Assembly: GCF_021245725.1 (NCBI RefSeq)
Contig: NZ_JAJGSX010000023.1
Span: 1-64,000, forward strand
Direction of reading: 5' to 3'
DNA from: Pseudonocardia sp. TRM90224
GTDB taxonomy: Bacteria > Actinomycetota > Actinomycetes > Mycobacteriales > Pseudonocardiaceae
Length of the DNA: 64,000 nucleotides
Position 1 is the stretch's first letter; each line of letters starts with the position of its first letter. Both the position numbers and the translations under genes were made by a program. The notes under the pieces were generated by a model, which was given only the letters and a program-made list of their open reading frames with translations, ran no database searches and had not been told where the DNA came from. Of this stretch, positions 1 to 8,020 are shown piece by piece.

Positions 1-137
1 CCGCCGACATCGTGTTCGGGATGCGCGCGAGCACGCTGCTCGCCGAGCGGTTCGACACCGACGTGCGCGGGCACTGGTCGCGGGGCGAGTCGTCGCTGCG
101 CCGCCCCCTCCCGACGTCGCCGGCGCGGGCTGCCTGA
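1..137 (+). CDS. C-terminal end of an unidentified protein (partial)
   Basis: The frame that starts at base 3 is open from the window edge to a TGA at 135-137 and gives about 44 residues, beginning ADIVFGMRASTLLAERF and ending in a basic, proline- and alanine-rich tail. I do not recognise the family from so short a piece. It is followed directly by an intergenic repeat, which fits the true end of a gene. The codon third positions are strongly G/C in this frame, supporting coding. Confidence 0.45.
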   Translation, partial: ADIVFGMRASTLLAERFDTDVRGHWSRGESSLRRPLPTSPARAA

Positions 138-164
138 GGTTCACGAGGCGGTCGGGTGGGGGCC

Positions 165-238
165 GCCTGGAAAGCTACTTTCCCGGCCTGTGGCGCCAGG
201 AAAGTGGCTTTCCAGGCAACGTGTGCGTCCCGCACGCA
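165..238. repeat. Family A palindromic intergenic repeat, locus 1
   Basis: Two palindromic units lie here: a degenerate one around 166-188 (GGAAAGCTACTTTCC) and a good one at 195-217 (GGAAAGTGGCTTTCC flanked by GCCA/AGGC arms). A small hairpin, GTGTGCGTCCCGCACGC, follows at 221-237. The same three-part arrangement recurs at 28.8 kb and 61.3 kb. Confidence 0.85.
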
Positions 239-316
239 TCCTGCCCACGGGCACACGGCCGAGCGGAAGGCGGGCCGAGCCGGTTCGCTCCCCTCGTTTT
301 CGGGCACTCGCTGCAC

Positions 317-583
317 ATGACCGACCAGCACGGAATCGCACCGGACGTCCTGGGCGACGACGACCTGCGCCGCGAGCTCGCCCACCTCCACGAGACGAGG
401 CACGACACGGTGCTGGACGGGAGCGAGTCGGCGTTGGAGAGCCACACCCGCCGGATGCTGGCCCTCGAGCAGGAGTTCATCCGGCGGTTCCCGCAGGACG
501 CTGCCCCCGATGCCGCACGCACCAGGGCCGGCAGCCGCGAGCGCGCCGGCCAGTCCTCGACCGGCCACGACCGCAGCGGCTGA
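317..583 (+). CDS. DUF6158-type small protein
   Basis: An 88-residue acidic, helical protein. Its middle part (DLRRELAHLHETRHDTVL, then ALESHTRRMLALEQEFIRRFP) matches what I remember of the actinobacterial DUF6158 family, which has no established function. I start it at the ATG at 317. The frame is open back to 221, but that upstream part lies across the repeat hairpin and a proline/arginine-rich stretch that looks non-coding. It stands alone ahead of the PAS-ANTAR gene. The family name is from memory. Confidence 0.7.
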   Translation: MTDQHGIAPDVLGDDDLRRELAHLHETRHDTVLDGSESALESHTRRMLALEQEFIRRFPQDAAPDAARTRAGSRERAGQSSTGHDRSG

Positions 584-765
584 ATCCCGACTGAATCCCC
601 GGCTGAATCCGAGTCCGACCCGCCGGGCCCCGGCCACCGGGATCCGCACCGCGGATGCGATCATCATTGCCGGTTGAGCAGCCAGCCGGAGGCGCACGGG
701 TCAGGTCCAGGCCCGGGCGTCTCCGACCTGCGAATGGACCGTCGTGTGCAGGAGGACGACGGGGA

Positions 766-1524
766 ATGGCGCCTGCCGAGATGGCACGCTGGCCGCACGG
801 CCATTGGCTCTGGAACGTCTCGACCCGCTTGTGGGTCTGGAACGACCCGATGTACCGGATCTACGGGTATCGGCCGCACGACGTCGTCCCCGACGCCGAG
901 CTGCTCCTCGCGCACACCGCGGAGCACGATCGCGCCGGTGTGCGGCGCGACCTCGCGCAGCTGCGCGACAACGGGACCGAGTTCGCCGCGGTCACCCACA
1001 TCCGCCGGGCGGACGGCTCGGTGGCGCCGGTCGCGACGATCGGGCACGCGTCCCCGACGCTCGCCGAGGTCCGGGTCGGATGGGTGGTCCCACTCGACAC
1101 CGGCCGGGCGGCAGTCGCCGACAACGACGCCGCCACCGGCAACGGCGACGCGACAGCCCGGCAGATCCAGAACCTCGAGGCCGCGCTCGAGAGCCGGGAC
1201 GTCATCGGGCAGGCCAAGGGGGCGCTGCGGGCCAGGATGGGCATCGGCGACGCCGCCGCGTTCGACACGCTGCGCTGGATCTCGCAGAACACGAACCTGC
1301 GGCTGGCCACCGTCGCGGAACGGCTCGTCGTGCACCTCACCGATCGAACCACCGACCGAACCGATGCCACCGACGACCGGGTCCGGTTCACCCAGCTGTT
1401 CCTCGACTTCGTCGAGGACCTCCGCCAGCTGCGACCCACATCGGCCGGCGACGGCGACCCCGTCGAGCTCGGCCACCCGGGCGCGGCGGCGGACAAGGCG
1501 GACAAGGCGGACGACCGGCCGTGA
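766..1524 (+). CDS. PAS and ANTAR domain antiterminator protein
   Basis: Cytoplasmic regulator of 252 residues. Residues about 10-110 form a PAS-like sensory domain (HWLWNVSTRLWVWNDPMY, later IRRADGSV). Residues about 133-190 carry an ANTAR domain, with the coiled-coil entry QIQNLEAALESRDVIGQAKG and the three-helix ending LRLATVAERLVVHL. ANTAR proteins bind paired RNA hairpins and prevent transcription termination, so this is probably a signal-dependent RNA-binding antiterminator; the signal is unknown. The ATG at 766 is chosen because AGGAGG lies at 750-755, ten bases upstream. An open frame back to 655 has no such site. The tail has a repeated ADK motif. Confidence 0.85.
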   Translation: MAPAEMARWPHGHWLWNVSTRLWVWNDPMYRIYGYRPHDVVPDAELLLAHTAEHDRAGVRRDLAQLRDNGTEFAAVTHIRRADGSVAPVATIGHASPTLAEVRVGWVVPLDTGRAAVADNDAATGNGDATARQIQNLEAALESRDVIGQAKGALRARMGIGDAAAFDTLRWISQNTNLRLATVAERLVVHLTDRTTDRTDATDDRVRFTQLFLDFVEDLRQLRPTSAGDGDPVELGHPGAAADKADKADDRP

Positions 1525-1527
1525 CGT

Positions 1528-1561
1528 CCGTACCCGCCGGTCAGCCGGCCGGCGGGTACGG
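1528..1561. terminator. Bidirectional hairpin between convergent genes
   Basis: Perfect 13-base arms CCGTACCCGCCGG (1528-1540) and CCGGCGGGTACGG (1549-1561) are separated by 8 bases. The hairpin starts just after the stop of the ANTAR gene and contains the stop of the opposite-strand reductase gene (1541-1543), so it can serve both. There is no clear T-run. Confidence 0.6.
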
Positions 1562-2161
1562 CGCCCCGCGCAGCAGGCCGGCGAGGTGCACCGCGTTGGT
1601 CGTCATCGTCGCGATCGTCGACGCGACGGCCTCCGGGGTCTCGTCGAGATCCTTGAAGTCCGTCTTCGTCATCGCCTCGCCGTTCCAGTAGACGCCGCCG
1701 TTCGCCGGCACGGTGAAGCCGACGTCGTTGAGCCCTTGGAACAGGTCGGCGGTGATCTTGTGGGCGCCGTCCTCGTTGCCGACCACCAGCGCCAGCGCGA
1801 CCTTGCCGAACGTCAGCATCCGGCCCTCGTCGTCGGTCTCGGACAGCTCGGCGTCGAGCCGTTCCAGCACCCTCTGAGCGACGCTGCTCATGTTGCCCAT
1901 CCAGGTCGGCGTGGCCAGCACCAGGATGTCGGCGGCGAGCATCCGTTCCCGCACGGCCGGCCACTCGTCGCCATCGCCCATGTCCTTCTCGACGCCGGGC
2001 CGGATGTCGAGGTCGACCACCCGCTCGACGGCGACCGGCACGCCGGCCTTCTCCAGCGCCTCCCGGACCAGGTCGATCATCGCCTCGGTGCTCGACCCGC
2101 CCGGGGACGGTGTCAGCGTGCAGTTGAGGGCCAGCGCCGAGAGCTGCGTCGATGTGCTCAT
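1541..2161 (-). CDS. Flavodoxin-fold NADPH-dependent FMN reductase-like protein
   Basis: 206-residue cytoplasmic protein with a flavodoxin-like fold. The N-terminal strand and phosphate loop read ALNCTLTPSPGGSSTEAM (about residues 10-27), followed by the flavin-contacting segment LATPTWMGNMSSVAQRVLER (about 80-100) and a third loop around VVGNEDGAHKI. This is the pattern of the NAD(P)H-dependent FMN reductase / flavodoxin-like family, which transfers electrons from NAD(P)H through FMN. The natural substrate cannot be read from sequence. The start is the ATG at 2161. The palindrome at 2214-2274 lies upstream, between this gene and mmcQ. Confidence 0.8.
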   Translation of the reverse strand: MSTSTQLSALALNCTLTPSPGGSSTEAMIDLVREALEKAGVPVAVERVVDLDIRPGVEKDMGDGDEWPAVRERMLAADILVLATPTWMGNMSSVAQRVLERLDAELSETDDEGRMLTFGKVALALVVGNEDGAHKITADLFQGLNDVGFTVPANGGVYWNGEAMTKTDFKDLDETPEAVASTIATMTTNAVHLAGLLRGAPYPPAG

Positions 2162-2213
2162 GCGCACGGATACCCGTCGCCGATCGATCCACACCGCGAG
2201 CCCTGGGGGAACC

Positions 2214-2274
2214 GTCGACAACGACGTCCTGGCTGTTCTGAAACGTTTCATGTGACCAGAACGTCGTTGTCGAC
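2214..2274. repeat. Family B palindrome, copy 1
   Basis: The outer arms GTCGACAACGACGT (2214-2227) and ACGTCGTTGTCGAC (2261-2274) are perfect. Inside lie TGGCTGTT on one side and a 12-base perfect palindrome, TGAAACGTTTCA (2239-2250). The arms match those of the palindrome at 40033-40093. It lies just downstream of the mmcQ-like stop and upstream of the reductase start, so it may act as a terminator. Confidence 0.8.
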
Positions 2275-2280
2275 GCGGAC

Positions 2281-2628
2281 CTAGCGCTGGCGGTGGGCGT
2301 CGGTGAGGATCTCGCGGACCTCGTCCCAGTCGGGGCCGTCCGGACGCACGTCGAGGCGCATCCCGATCCAGTCGCTGCCGCCGAACCGCGGTTCGAAGAA
2401 CACCTCGGGATCGGCGGCGGGCAGCTCCAGGCGCGCACCAGGTGGGGCTGCCGCCCAGAACGCGACGCTGCGCTCCTCCAGCCGGTGCTCGGCGGGATCG
2501 ACGAACTTGGCGAACGAGCGCCGCCGCACGTACCAGGTCGGCGCGCCGTGCGTCACGCCCTCGGTGACCCCCGGGAGCGCCATGCAGCGCTCCCGCACCC
2601 CGGCCAGCAGCTCCGCGACCGTCGGCAT
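2281..2628 (-). CDS. MmcQ/YjbR family protein
   Basis: 115-residue protein with the features of the MmcQ/YjbR family: an N-terminal helix with LPGVTEGVTHGAPTWYVRRR, a central strand KFVDPAEHRLEERSVAFW, and a C-terminal DWIGMRLD...DWDEVREILTDA. Members are small CyaY-like-fold proteins often annotated as DNA-binding, but without a settled role. GGAAGG lies nine bases upstream of the ATG at 2628, which supports this start over the TTG at 2637. It is divergent from the alpha/beta hydrolase that starts 43 bases away. Confidence 0.85.
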   Translation of the reverse strand: MPTVAELLAGVRERCMALPGVTEGVTHGAPTWYVRRRSFAKFVDPAEHRLEERSVAFWAAAPPGARLELPAADPEVFFEPRFGGSDWIGMRLDVRPDGPDWDEVREILTDAHRQR

Positions 2629-2671
2629 CCGTCCCAACCTTCCTGTCGGTGTCCCCCGCTACGTTCCTCCG

Positions 2672-3361
2672 ATGGCCGAGTTCGTGCTGGTTCCAGGGGT
2701 TTGGTTGGGTTCGTGGGCGTGGGGGGCGGTCGAGCCGCACCTGCGCGCCGCAGGCCATGGCGTGCACCCGTTGACGCTCTCGGGCGTCGCGGAGAAGCGC
2801 GACATCCCGGCCGGTCAGCAGACCCACGTGCAGGACATCCTCGACGCCGTCGAGAAGCCGGATCTGCACGAGGTCGTGCTGGTCGGGCACAGCTACTCGG
2901 GCATCCCGGTCGGGCAGGCCGCCGAGCGCATCGGCACCCGGCTGGCGCAGGTCGTGTTCGTCGATTCCAACGTCCCCACCGACGGGGAGTCGTTCGTCTC
3001 CGCCCCGTACGGCGGCCTCGTCGTCGAGGCGCTCACCGCGAACGGCGGCTACTGGCCCGTCCTCGACGCCGCCGAGTTCGCCGGCCACGGCCTCACCGAC
3101 GCCCAGATCGCCCGGATGATCAGCCACGGCACCCCGCATCCGGGCACGTCGCTGACCGAGCCCGCCGTCGTGTCGCGTCCGCTCGGCGAGCTGCCGGCCA
3201 CCTACATCAAGTGCCTGCTCGACGGGCCGGAGCCGAGCCCCGAGGTCGCTGCGCTGCTGCGCAGCGAGAGCTGGCGACTGGTCGAGATGAACACCGGCCA
3301 CTGGCCCATGTTCTCCCAGCCGCGGGAGCTGGCGGAGATCCTCCTCGAGGCCGCCGGGTAG
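2672..3361 (+). CDS. Alpha/beta hydrolase
   Basis: 229-residue alpha/beta hydrolase without a signal peptide. The oxyanion-side motif is near the N-terminus (VLVPGVWLGSWAWG, residues 4-17). The nucleophile elbow is GHSYSG (Ser about residue 75), and the catalytic His is probably in NTGHWPMFSQP close to the C-terminus. The acid is likely in the strand after VVFVDSNVP or later. It resembles short esterases of the EstC/salicylate-esterase-like group; the substrate is unknown. It is convergent with the SnoaL-like gene, with four bases between their stops. Confidence 0.85.
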   Translation: MAEFVLVPGVWLGSWAWGAVEPHLRAAGHGVHPLTLSGVAEKRDIPAGQQTHVQDILDAVEKPDLHEVVLVGHSYSGIPVGQAAERIGTRLAQVVFVDSNVPTDGESFVSAPYGGLVVEALTANGGYWPVLDAAEFAGHGLTDAQIARMISHGTPHPGTSLTEPAVVSRPLGELPATYIKCLLDGPEPSPEVAALLRSESWRLVEMNTGHWPMFSQPRELAEILLEAAG

Positions 3362-3365
3362 GGCG

Positions 3366-3728
3366 TCAGGGCAGATCCATCGGTGTCAGCACCGCGATCT
3401 GCCAGCCGTCGCGCTCGACGAGCTGGTAGCAGAACCGCTCCCGCGCCGCGCCGCCGTAGGACCACGTGACGTCGACCCAGAGGCTGCCCGGCGCCTCCGC
3501 GATCACCAGGATCCGCGGCTCGGCCGACTCGACACCCTCGTACTGCGACCACGACGCGGCGAAGAACTGCTCGGTCTGCGCCACGTCGCCGACCGCGACC
3601 GACGTCCCGGGGAAGAGGATCAGCGACGGCACCGCGTACATGCCGCCGATCGCCTTCTCGTCCCTGGCCAGCAAGGCGTCCGCGTAGGTCTTGAAGAACC
3701 TGGCCGCCGTCTCCCGTGCGTTGCTCAT
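3366..3728 (-). CDS. SnoaL/NTF2-like domain protein
   Basis: 120-residue single-domain protein. The opening ARETAARFFKTYADALLARD, the central VDVTWSYGGAARERFCYQLV and the final WQIAVLTPMDLP fit the cone-shaped NTF2/SnoaL/DUF4440 fold. Such proteins can be small isomerases, hydrolases or ligand-binding domains, and there is no residue pattern here that settles the role. The start is the ATG at 3728. It lies 57 bases from the start of the divergent HTH gene. Confidence 0.75.
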   Translation of the reverse strand: MSNARETAARFFKTYADALLARDEKAIGGMYAVPSLILFPGTSVAVGDVAQTEQFFAASWSQYEGVESAEPRILVIAEAPGSLWVDVTWSYGGAARERFCYQLVERDGWQIAVLTPMDLP

Positions 3729-3784
3729 GCCGATGACGCTACGAGCGAAACCGGACACGCCGGTGTCGCCTTTACGATCGGGTT

Positions 3785-4177
3785 GTGGACCGAAGCATCC
3801 AGCTTGCCGCAGCGTCGCGCGACGGCCATCTGGCGCTGCGGCGGGTCGAGCGCCAGCAGGCACTGATCGAACGCCTGCACGCAGCGCACGGCGAGCCGAT
3901 CCCGCTCGTGCTGCTGGCCGACGGGCTCGGGGTGTCGGAGCGGACGGTGGCACGCGACGTCGAGCGGTTGCGCTCGAGCGGGGTCCCGGTGCGGACACGG
4001 CAGGGGCGCGGCGGCGGGGTGCTGCTCAGCGCAACCGCGACCGACGTGACGATCGTGCTCGACCTGCCGGAGGCGGCAGCGCTGATCTCGAGCCTCGCCG
4101 TGCTCGGCCCGAGCGTCAGCCCCAGTGCGGCGTCGGCGATGCGGAAGCTCACCCGGGCATTGGGATCCGGCCAGTAG
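3785..4177 (+). CDS. Short HTH (HTH_11/DeoR-type) regulator
   Basis: 130-residue protein with a winged helix-turn-helix at about residues 20-75 (LIERLHAAHGEPIPLVLLAD, then GVSERTVARDVERLRSSGVPV and a glycine wing RQGRGGGV). This is the N-terminal half of WYL/YafY-type regulators, but the WYL and WCX domains are missing, so it is either a naturally short form or a truncated relative. The start is a GTG. A TACGAT hexamer at 3773-3778 sits where a -10 box would be for transcription starting at the GTG itself, and there is no ribosome site, which suggests a leaderless mRNA (inference). Confidence 0.75.
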   Translation: MDRSIQLAAASRDGHLALRRVERQQALIERLHAAHGEPIPLVLLADGLGVSERTVARDVERLRSSGVPVRTRQGRGGGVLLSATATDVTIVLDLPEAAALISSLAVLGPSVSPSAASAMRKLTRALGSGQ

Positions 4178-4188
4178 GAACATGACGA

Positions 4189-4235
4189 TGCCGCGGCCGC
4201 CCGGAGGGGACGGGCGACCGCGGCACCGCGTTTTT
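4189..4235 (+). terminator. Rho-independent terminator
   Basis: Fifteen-base arms, TGCCGCGGCCGCCCG (4189-4203) and CGGGCGACCGCGGCA (4211-4225), differ at one position and have a 7-base loop. They are followed by CCGCG and five T residues (4231-4235). It stands 12 bases after the stop of the HTH gene, in the right orientation for it. Confidence 0.75.
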
Positions 4236-4265
4236 CGGGCGCCGGCCGGCGTCAGGTCACCGGCG

Positions 4266-5126
4266 TCAGGCCCCCAGCGCCGCGCGGATCGCGTCGGCGG
4301 TGGCCCGCATGCCGTTGGCGTTGGGGTGCCCGATCGCGCCGTCCGAGCCCGCGACGACGCCGTTCACCCAGGGGTCGGCCGAGCAGGCGTGGTGGTCGGT
4401 CGAGGGCTCGTGCATGTCGACGAACGTCGCGTTCCCGTCCTGCTCGGCCGCCTTCTCCATGGCGCCGCTGAGGCCGTCCTCCACCTGCGCCATCCACGGG
4501 ACGTCACCCGGCGCGACCGGCAGCGCCGCGCAGGTTCCCTCCGTGCCACCGATCCGCGGGTAGCCGACCAGCACCACCTTGGCGACGGGCGCTTTGGCGT
4601 GGATCGCGGCGATGTTGCGCAGCACCTTCGCCTGCGTCCTCTCGAGCATGCCGGGGATCTGCCAGCCCAGCGCCGCCTGGCAGGGGTTGGACAGGAAGTG
4701 CGGTCGTGCCGCGACCATGCGGCACCTCATCATCAGCCGCGCGTAGAGCATCTCGTCGTTCCCGCCGATGCTCAGCGTCACGAGCTTCGTCTCCGGCCCG
4801 ATGCCCGCGACCTGGACGGGGTTCGCCCCCTGCGGGCCCTGGTCGATGTTCGCGGTTGTGGCCCCGCCGCAGCTCATGTCGGTCAGCTCCGCGCCGAGGT
4901 CGTCGGCGAGCAGGTGCGGGTAGTTCGCCCCCGACCGACCGCACAGGCCGTTGACGACGGGCGGCAAGGCCGGGCCGGACGTGAACGAGTCGCCGAGCGA
5001 GACGTACGAGTCGTATCCCGCCGCCCCCTCGGGCACCGGGGCGGCCGCCGCGCTCGTCGTCGACGCAAGTGCGACGGCAGCTCCGATCGCGAGCACCGCC
5101 GTTGTGCGTCGCATACCTGACTTCAC
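4266..5126 (-). CDS. Secreted SGNH/GDSL-family lipase/esterase
   Basis: 286-residue exported hydrolase. A signal peptide (RRTTAVLAIGAAVALASTTS, then AAAAPVP) is followed by block I YVSLGDSFTSGP with the nucleophile Ser. Further on come the block II Gly region (CGGATTANID), block III SIGGNDEM with Asn, and block V HPNANGMRATADAI with the His preceded by a histidine-rich acid region. The arrangement matches the Streptomyces SGNH lipase group. The GTG at 5126 is chosen because TGGAGG ends six bases before it. An ATG twelve bases further in and one at 5147 are alternatives. It lies 26 bases downstream of a paralogue and is probably in the same transcript. Confidence 0.88.
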   Translation of the reverse strand: MKSGMRRTTAVLAIGAAVALASTTSAAAAPVPEGAAGYDSYVSLGDSFTSGPALPPVVNGLCGRSGANYPHLLADDLGAELTDMSCGGATTANIDQGPQGANPVQVAGIGPETKLVTLSIGGNDEMLYARLMMRCRMVAARPHFLSNPCQAALGWQIPGMLERTQAKVLRNIAAIHAKAPVAKVVLVGYPRIGGTEGTCAALPVAPGDVPWMAQVEDGLSGAMEKAAEQDGNATFVDMHEPSTDHHACSADPWVNGVVAGSDGAIGHPNANGMRATADAIRAALGA

Positions 5127-5152
5127 GTGTGTCCTCCAGTTGGACATTCGAT

Positions 5153-5938
5153 CTATCCTGCGGCCCGCAGCCGCTCGACGAGCAGTGCGGAGATACCGGA
5201 CATCCCGGCATGGGTGGGGTGCCACTTCGCGGCGTCGGACGCGGAGGTCTCCGGTTCGAACCAGCGCTCTCCGGGCGGTACGCACGCCGTGTGCTCCGCG
5301 CTCGGCCCGTGGGTGTCGACGAAGGTGATGCCCCGCGCGTCGGCCTGCGCCGCCATCGCCGCGTTGAAGAGGTCGACCGGTCCTTGGACAACGGCGCCGA
5401 CCCACGGCGCCACGCTCGGCGGGCACGCGCCTGCCGGCACGTACATGCCGTACCCGACGACCAGGATCTGCGCCTTTGGCGCCCGCCGGCGGATGTCGTC
5501 GAGCAGCGGACCCCACTTCGTCGCCGCGGCGTTGTCCACCGCCGCCTGCAGGCCACCGGGCTGCCACTGGCACAGGCCGGAGCACTGGACGTCGTTGGCC
5601 CCGATGGTGAGCGTCACGAGGCTCGTCTCGGCGGTCAGCTCACCCAGCTGGCGGGCAACGACATCGCCGGACTTCGCCCCCGAGCACGTGACGTCGGCGA
5701 GCGGGAGCTCGAGCGCCTGCGCCGTGAGCGCCGGATAGTTCACCTGCGACCGGCTGCACCAGTACGGCTGGCCGAGCACCTGCGGCTGCAGCACCGGCCC
5801 GGCCGCGTAGGAGTCTCCGAGAGCGACGTACCGATCGCCGGGCGCTGCGTCCGCGGCTCCCGTGAGGCAGCCAACACCGAGAGTGACGGCGATGGCTATC
5901 GCTACCGCCAACAGGGGGATCCTCGCGCGACCGGCCAT
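5153..5938 (-). CDS. Secreted SGNH/GDSL-family lipase/esterase (paralogue)
   Basis: 261 residues. A signal peptide has a long hydrophobic core (IPLLAVAIAIAVTLGVG) and a Cys soon after, so a lipoprotein cannot be excluded. Block I is YVALGDSYAAGP, block III is TIGANDVQ, and block V is HPTHAGMSGISALL. Several Cys pairs (CSRSQ, CSGAK, CSGLCQ, CPPS) suggest disulfides, as in the Streptomyces lipase type. The start is uncertain: an ATG at 5938 or a GTG at 5962, neither with a strong ribosome site. With the downstream paralogue it forms a tandem duplicate pair facing the PucR-type regulator. Confidence 0.85.
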   Translation of the reverse strand: MAGRARIPLLAVAIAIAVTLGVGCLTGAADAAPGDRYVALGDSYAAGPVLQPQVLGQPYWCSRSQVNYPALTAQALELPLADVTCSGAKSGDVVARQLGELTAETSLVTLTIGANDVQCSGLCQWQPGGLQAAVDNAAATKWGPLLDDIRRRAPKAQILVVGYGMYVPAGACPPSVAPWVGAVVQGPVDLFNAAMAAQADARGITFVDTHGPSAEHTACVPPGERWFEPETSASDAAKWHPTHAGMSGISALLVERLRAAG

Positions 5939-6174
5939 GGGTGAAAGGAATATCAGTCGCACTGCGTGACGACCACCGTATGGCGCCTGGGAAGAACCTC
6001 AAAAATCGCCCGCTCTACTATGGATACGTCACAACGGGGTGACTCTCGACGCATTCCCGGCTCCCGGAATTTCAACCGCTCGGCCATCGGGTACAGCTCA
6101 TCCGGCACAGCCCATCGAATGCAGCACGGATCGGCCGGCCCGTGGCACCCGAGTGGACAGAAGGAGGCGCGGAC

Positions 6175-7407
6175 GTGCACGACCCCGACGTCGCCCCGAT
6201 CGTGATCGCGGGCACGCCCGTCCACGAGGTGCTCGAGAACGAGGTCAGCGACATCGTCTCGCGGATGGTCACGCGGCACCGCGAGCTGCTCACGGACTAC
6301 CGGCGACTGCCGTACGAACAGCTGCACACCGACGTCACGTCGATCAGCCAGGCGGCCGTCTCCTACTACGCGTCGTGGCTGCGTGAGGGTCGCCAGCCGA
6401 CACCGGCGGAGCTGGAGCACCTCGGCAGCTCCGCCATGCGCAGGGCGGAGGAGGGCTTCCCGCTCGAGTCCGTGCTCGCCGCGTACGTCAACGGTTTCGA
6501 GCAGATCTTCCGCAAGCTCGTCGAGCCTGCGGGCCCGGACGACCTCGCGGCGGTCACGACGCTCTCGATCCGCGTGTTCGAGTTCGTCAGGCACGCGATG
6601 CAGGCCGTCACCAGCGGCTACCTCGACGGGCTCCGCCCCAAGCTGGCGCAGCAGAACAACGCCCAGCGGGACCAGTTGAGCGCGCTCCTGCGCGCCGACC
6701 GATCAGCGCACCTCATGGACCCGGCCAACGCCGGCTTCGCCTCCTACTACCTGGTGCTGTCGCTGCTGCTCGGGGCGCATCCCGACGAGAAGGAGGTCGG
6801 GGTCAACAAGGCGATCGTCGCCCGGCGGATGCTCGGACGGATCATGTCGGCGCTCTCCCAGTCGACCGACGACCAGGCGTTGATGTCGATCGGTCAGACC
6901 GGCGGGATCGTGCTGGTGCCGCTGCGGGATCCCGATGTCGACTGGGACCACTGGCGTCGGACCCTCGATGCGATGAGCGCAGCGGCCGGCGCACCGGTCA
7001 CCGCGGCGGTCGCGGTGGCTGCGGCGACGGTCGTCCCCTCCGTCGCCGCCGAGGCCGCCGATGTGCTCGACGTCGTGCGCTGGTTCGGCAAGCCGCCCGG
7101 CCTCTACCGCCTCGACGACGTCCTGGTCGAGTACCAGCTCACGCGCCCAGGCGCGGCCCGCCGGCAGCTGGCGTCGGTCCTGGAGCCGCTCGACAGCTAC
7201 CCGGAGCTGGTGACGACGCTCATGTCGTACGTCGATGCCGCGTTCAACCGGCGGCGGACCGCAACCGCCCTGCACGTCCACCCGAACACAGTGGACTACC
7301 GGCTGCGCCGCATCAGTGAATTGCTCGATCTCGATATCACGCAGGCGCCGGGCAGCCACCGGATCACTGCGGCACTCGCTGCGCGGCGGGCCGAGCGTCC
7401 ACGATGA
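6175..7407 (+). CDS. PucR/CdaR-family transcriptional regulator
   Basis: 410-residue cytoplasmic regulator. The N-terminal 150 residues are helical and resemble the RsbRD-N-like sensor region common in actinobacterial PucR proteins. A central GGDEF-like region follows (about 190-310). The C-terminus has the PucR HTH_30 motif, NRRRTATALHVHPNTVDYRL followed by RRISELLDLDI. The start is a GTG with AAGGAGG at 6161-6167, seven bases upstream; this beats the GTG at 6142. It is divergent from the SGNH hydrolase pair across about 240 bases, so regulation of that pair is plausible but unproven. Confidence 0.85.
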   Translation: MHDPDVAPIVIAGTPVHEVLENEVSDIVSRMVTRHRELLTDYRRLPYEQLHTDVTSISQAAVSYYASWLREGRQPTPAELEHLGSSAMRRAEEGFPLESVLAAYVNGFEQIFRKLVEPAGPDDLAAVTTLSIRVFEFVRHAMQAVTSGYLDGLRPKLAQQNNAQRDQLSALLRADRSAHLMDPANAGFASYYLVLSLLLGAHPDEKEVGVNKAIVARRMLGRIMSALSQSTDDQALMSIGQTGGIVLVPLRDPDVDWDHWRRTLDAMSAAAGAPVTAAVAVAAATVVPSVAAEAADVLDVVRWFGKPPGLYRLDDVLVEYQLTRPGAARRQLASVLEPLDSYPELVTTLMSYVDAAFNRRRTATALHVHPNTVDYRLRRISELLDLDITQAPGSHRITAALAARRAERPR

Positions 7408-7460
7408 ACACACGTATCACCATGTGAAATGAACGACTGGGATTGCCTTCTTGGCCCGGC

Positions 7461-7924
7461 TCAGAACCGATATCGCAGAACGGTCGTCGCTAGCATCCTG
7501 GAAAGATACGGGCGCGCAAACAGGCGGGAGGCCAGCCGACCCCCGACCGTCATGTCGGCGAGCTCGGGCGCCCGGGTCAGGAAGATCTCCTCGACGAGCT
7601 CCAGCCCGGGCATCCACCGTTCCGGCTCGCGCGGGTCGTTGAAACCGGGGTTGACCACCCCGCCCGCGATGGTCGCGAAGCCGGGCACGTGCTTGACGGT
7701 CCAGACACGGTGGTGCGGGCCCGCGCGGTCAGGGCCTGCAGCACGTGCAGGTCGCACGCGTCATGAAGGCCGTCCTTGCTGCCGAAGTGGTGGGCGATCA
7801 GGCCGACGCTCACCCCCGCGGCAGCGGCGATGGCGCGCAGCTTGGCCTCGCGGAAGCTGGCGGCGTTGCGGATCTTCGCCTTCGCGGTCAGGTCGGACTC
7901 GGCCGGGCTCGGTACTGAACGCAC
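7461..7924 (-). pseudogene. Decayed TetR-family regulator gene
   Basis: Reading the minus strand, one frame encodes a TetR helix-turn-helix (LRAIAAAAGVSVGLIAHHFG, then SKDGL) and another downstream frame encodes a TetR ligand-domain end (PGFATIAGGVVNPGFNDPRE, ending LATTVLRYRF). The frame changes at roughly 7700-7760. The first helix is also shortened: KIRNAAS runs straight into FREAKLRA, where a normal TetR protein has about 12 more residues. Two independent lesions make this a remnant rather than a sequencing slip. It is convergent with the PucR gene. Confidence 0.75.
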
Positions 7925-8020
7925 GTTCAGCAGGCTTTACCGCTGTTCAGCGCCTGTCACGTTCCCGTCGAGCGGTCCGTCAGGTCGGTGACGGCATCGT
8001 TCAGAGCGATCGGAGAGATC

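Noticed and set aside
1541-3301. Minus-strand open frame running far upstream of the FMN reductase
   Set aside because: Only the part from 2161 down has family motifs; the rest lies across the mmcQ-like gene and antisense to the hydrolase.
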